Of a stretch of 12,735 nt of DNA, positions 10,467 to 12,735 are shown one piece after another. The stretch lies in assembly GCA_026770615.1 (NCBI GenBank), contig MU631695.1:16838-29572 (forward strand). The letters run 5' to 3'. The DNA is from Pavlovales sp. CCMP2436 (Eukaryota > Haptophyta > Pavlovophyceae > Pavlovales). A program made the position numbers and the translations under genes. The notes under the pieces are model-generated. The model ran no database searches. It was not told the DNA's origin and saw only the letters and a program-made list of their open reading frames with translations. How positions within the stretch are numbered: the first letter of the stretch is position 1; every line of letters starts with the position of its first letter.

Positions 10467-10756
10467 GTTATTATATTCTTAATAAAGGGGGGTTCCGGCT
10501 GACGGTGTTTCAAGTTCTAGGATTGATGGAAGGGGATCCCTATATTATATGATGGCCGGTAGTTATGGAATAACATGTAAGTTAATATGTTAAGCTTGAG
10601 GCGCGCTTTTGCCATGAACGCATAGTACACATAATTAATATTACCAGCATTACTTGTGTATAGAATTAGTCAGGTTTATGTATTATATAGAAATGCGCCC
10701 CAAGCCAGCGCAGCCGACTAAGGCACACAGCAGGCAATGGGCGACGCAGCGCTCAG
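10467..10756. other. Non-coding spacer
   Basis: It has AATAAA at 10481, otherwise AT-rich DNA. A short stretch at 10551-10580 resembles the start of aminotransferase exon 2. No gene supported. Confidence 0.5.
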
Positions 10757-10862
10757 CGGGTAGACCCCTGAGACGGATTCTATTCAAACCTATTCAATAG
10801 GCGCGGTACACAGGGTCACCGCTCGTCTCCATTTCGTGCGCCGGAGCTGAGCCTTGGAAGGT

Positions 10863-10906
10863 AGGTTTTCAAAAGGCAAAAAAAGGGCCTCGGCCCGTCA
10901 AAACCT
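10863..10906. repeat. Hairpin inside the left end of the transposon
   Basis: AGGTTTT and AAAACCT flank a GGGCC/GGCCC inner stem. It sits downstream of the transposase remnant. Confidence 0.5.
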
Positions 10907-10982
10907 CCTCAATAACTGATTGAACATGACTACTTAAATGCATATTTTAAATAAATAAAGATTTCTATTGAATAGGAAAATT

Positions 10983-12085
10983 TCAGGAGGTACCAATAGG
11001 CGGATGGCGCGCGTCAGGGGGCGCTCTGGGCGGCGCGGGGGGCAAGTGGCGAACCCTGGGAGGGCCCAGGATGGGACCAGGGCTCAGTGGAGGCTGATGC
11101 GGCGGGCAGCTGGCGCGGGGGTTGTGCGCCCAGTCAGCTCGGCTGCGCGCGAGGCACGTGAACTGGCGGGCTCTGCCGCGCACCTGCGGCGGGTGCAGCG
11201 GGCAGGCCTCGCCACAGATGGTGCAGTGGTGCGAGGTCTTCTGCTTGCAGATGGAGCACTGCCGCTGGGTGCCGCCCTTGGTGCCCGAGTGGTAGAAGGA
11301 CTTGACCTCGTGCTCGACGAGGACGACGAAGCGCGGGCTCGTGTGGGTGCCGGGCGAGGCCGCAGTGCGCGCCGACAAGCCGCCCGTCACGACCGAGACC
11401 GCGCGCGGGATCGAGTCCGTCAGGTGCGCGGTGGTGACGAGCTCGATGGCGAGCGCCTCGAAGAACACCTTCATGTCGGGCGCCTTGTTGCCCAGCACGC
11501 GCGTCCAGACTAGGTAGATGTTCACGTCGCTCATCCCGCGCAGCGTCATCTGCACGCGGGTCGGCCAGGCCTTGCCCCGGAAGCACTTCTCGAGGGCGTG
11601 GTCGTACTGCCTACGGCGGTTGTGCGCGTCGATGCACGGCTGCCCGAGCGTGCGGTCGTTGACGATGCACGGCGCCTCCCAGCTCACGACGAACATGTCC
11701 GCGCGCCCGCCGACGCCGAGGCGCGAGACGCCACTCGACTCCTCCGTGAAGCTGTAGGTGAGCGGCGTGCCCTTGACGGAGGTGCCGGCTCGACCTCGTC
11801 GTCGTCCTCGATCTGGAAGTCGAAATCCTCCTTGATGAGGTTCGCGCCCGCGCCCGCCTTCGGCTCGTCCCCGCCGACCCACTTGATCTTGTACCTCTTG
11901 AGGGTACCCGCCCGCCCGACCGACGTGAGCTGGCCACGGAAGCGCTCGAGGGGCTGCGAGCGCGCCCACTCCTAGCCCCAGTACACCGACTTGATGGACA
12001 CGGAGCAGGGCCGCTTCGCCTTGTCCTCTTGGATCAGGATCTTGAGCCGCGGGTCGTCGTCCGCGCCTGGAGTGACACTCGACAT
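10983..12085 (-). pseudogene. piggyBac-type (DDE_Tnp_1_7) transposase remnant
   Basis: From ATG at 12085-12083 the frame runs 37 codons to TAG (11974-11972) and continues as KRYKIKWVGGDE and acidic residues. Near 11780-11800 a frame change leads into the long open stretch ending at 10983. That part has QPCIDAHNRRRQYDHALEKC (third catalytic Asp at 11628-11630, cf. GVDxHDQ), FRGKAWPTRV, GMSDVNIYLVW and a C-terminal Cys/His cluster, CSICKQKTSHHCTICGEAC. The region for the first two Asp residues is missing, so it is stopped, frameshifted and internally deleted: not active. The last ~80 codons are Pro/Arg-rich, probably not original. Confidence 0.8.
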
Positions 12086-12163
12086 CGCTGTTCGCGAAGC
12101 GATGATGAGAAAGACGAAGTCTAGGACCGAAGTTCAGGCTCTTCTAGTGAGCCTTCGAGAAGG

Positions 12164-12300
12164 CGGATCGTCAATCTGATTGATTCCTGGCTATCTCCAT
12201 GCCGTGGCGTCCACGGCGATGTGCGGTGACCCTGGGTGTCCGACGCGCGGTTCGTCGGATACAGCGTGCCGAACCGCGCCTATTGAATAGGTTTGAACGC
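12164..12300 (+). other. Segment shared with 8572-8784 remnant
   Basis: Plus strand reads RIVNLIDSWLSPCRGVHGDV, R, TGA (12227-12229), then PWVSDARFVGYSVPN. It aligns gap-free with the minus-strand 8784-8660 segment. Here it overlaps the right inverted end of the piggyBac-like element. Confidence 0.7.
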
Positions 12301-12343
12301 TGGTTAAATAGGTTCAGGGGTCTAGCCGTCAGACCAGCACAAC

Positions 12344-12380
12344 ATTCAGAACAGTTAGACGCCAGCTAGAATCCCTATCA
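12344..12380 (+). repeat. 37-bp end motif, copy beside the piggyBac-like element
   Basis: ATTCAGAACAGTTAGACGCC then AGCTAGAATCCCTATCA; two substitutions against 8186-8222. It lies just outside the matched inverted ends. Confidence 0.85.
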
Positions 12381-12601
12381 TAAAGATAGAGATGAAATAG
12401 TTACTGCCGTTCGTGATTTTATGTCCTAGCAATATTTTTAGTTAGTTCCCATATTAGCTCATAACCCTATAACTTACATACTGGTCAATAGTTTCGAATA
12501 ATTAATAACTAACGGGTCGTGCGCCCATTATGTGGATCGTTGTTGAGAAAATGCGTTTTTTTCGAAACCTTTTTAAAGTTGGGCACATTTTCGATTCGAG
12601 G

Positions 12602-12704
12602 TGATCCAAGGATACTGTGCGCGCGATTTTGACGTTTTTGGCAATGGGGCGGCGCCCCATTGCCAGAACTGCTAAGACCGCGCGCGAAGTATCTTTGGTT
12701 CAGG
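12602..12704. repeat. Fold-back element with nested hairpins
   Basis: Outer arms 12602-12625 and 12681-12704 pair at 20 of 24 positions. A nested hairpin GGCAATGGGGC/GCCCCATTGCC (12640-12664) is nearly perfect. A smaller GATACAG/CTGTATC pair follows to 12730. The rest of 12381-12735 holds nothing recognisable. Confidence 0.75.
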
Positions 12705-12735
12705 AGATACAGCAATCGACTTTCTGTATCAAATT

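Larger units (their letters stand above)
10757..12330 (-). mobile_element. Decayed piggyBac-like transposon
   Basis: Matching inverted segments bound a broken transposase. TAGACCCCTGA lies at 10765-10775 and inverted near 12316-12326. TTCAAACCTATTCAATAGGC plus GCGGT at 10785-10809 is inverted near 12276-12299. ACA(CCC)AGGGTCACCGC at 10810-10823 is inverted near 12222-12238. Spacers between the blocks differ in length, so the ends have suffered indels. I could not fix the outermost base or a TTAA target site. Confidence 0.7.

Noticed and set aside
10058..10552. 164-codon Arg-rich plus frame and the minus frames over the same GC island
   Set aside because: All frames are open because of GC content; the compositions are extreme and show no motif.
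10968..11975. Plus-strand open stretches across the transposase region
   Set aside because: They are antisense shadows; the motifs (CIDAHN, Cys cluster) are on the minus strand.
8719..12229. Selenocysteine at the shared TGA
   Set aside because: No SECIS-like element was identified, the segments are decayed, and the TGA lies in sequence also conserved in a transposon end.
1..12735. tRNA, rRNA or bacterial-type operon signals
   Set aside because: No cloverleaf, rRNA signature, or closely packed gene set was found; spliced structure indicates a nuclear genome.

Overview
The window reads as nuclear DNA of a microbial eukaryote, most likely a photosynthetic protist (stramenopile, haptophyte or similar; not resolvable here). 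Reasons: GC-rich exons broken by many GT-AG introns, AT-rich or low-complexity introns with long G, C and GT runs, a (CCCTAA)n-like block, and DNA-transposon debris including a piggyBac-type transposase remnant.

Positions 1-7733, plus strand. The only well-supported gene is a PLP-dependent class III aminotransferase of the glutamate-1-semialdehyde-aminomutase-like group. I assembled 15 exons (599-674, 1121-1233, 1440-1511, 1825-1918, 2705-2784, 3090-3167, 3450-3512, 3772-3902, 4162-4249, 5033-5137, 5405-5521, 6327-6425, 6649-6758, 7231-7312, 7719-7733). Together they give 1323 nt in one unbroken frame: 440 codons plus a stop. The N-terminal few tens of residues lie upstream of 599 or outside the window. 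The striking point is that most exon edges are repeated inside the neighbouring introns, as near-identical to badly decayed partial copies that often keep the splice site. The introns look as if they grew by repeated tandem duplication across exon-intron junctions.

Positions 7734-8800 hold no recognisable intact gene: a CAA microsatellite, a terminal-repeat-like 37-bp motif, and a minus-strand coding-like remnant (8572-8784) whose sequence recurs at 12164-12290. Positions 8872-9042 are a fold-back MITE with a perfect 8-bp target duplication (hAT-like). Positions 9043-9950 are AT-rich and non-coding, with a ~68-bp tandem repeat and an interstitial telomere-like motif. Positions 9955-10490 are a GC-rich island with an inverted repeat and a doubtful low-complexity ORF.

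Positions 10757-12330 form a decayed, internally deleted piggyBac-like transposon with matching terminal inverted repeats and a broken minus-strand transposase. The end of the window (12380-12735) carries one more fold-back element and no gene.

No operon-like cooperation between genes is visible: one host gene is surrounded and invaded by repeats.
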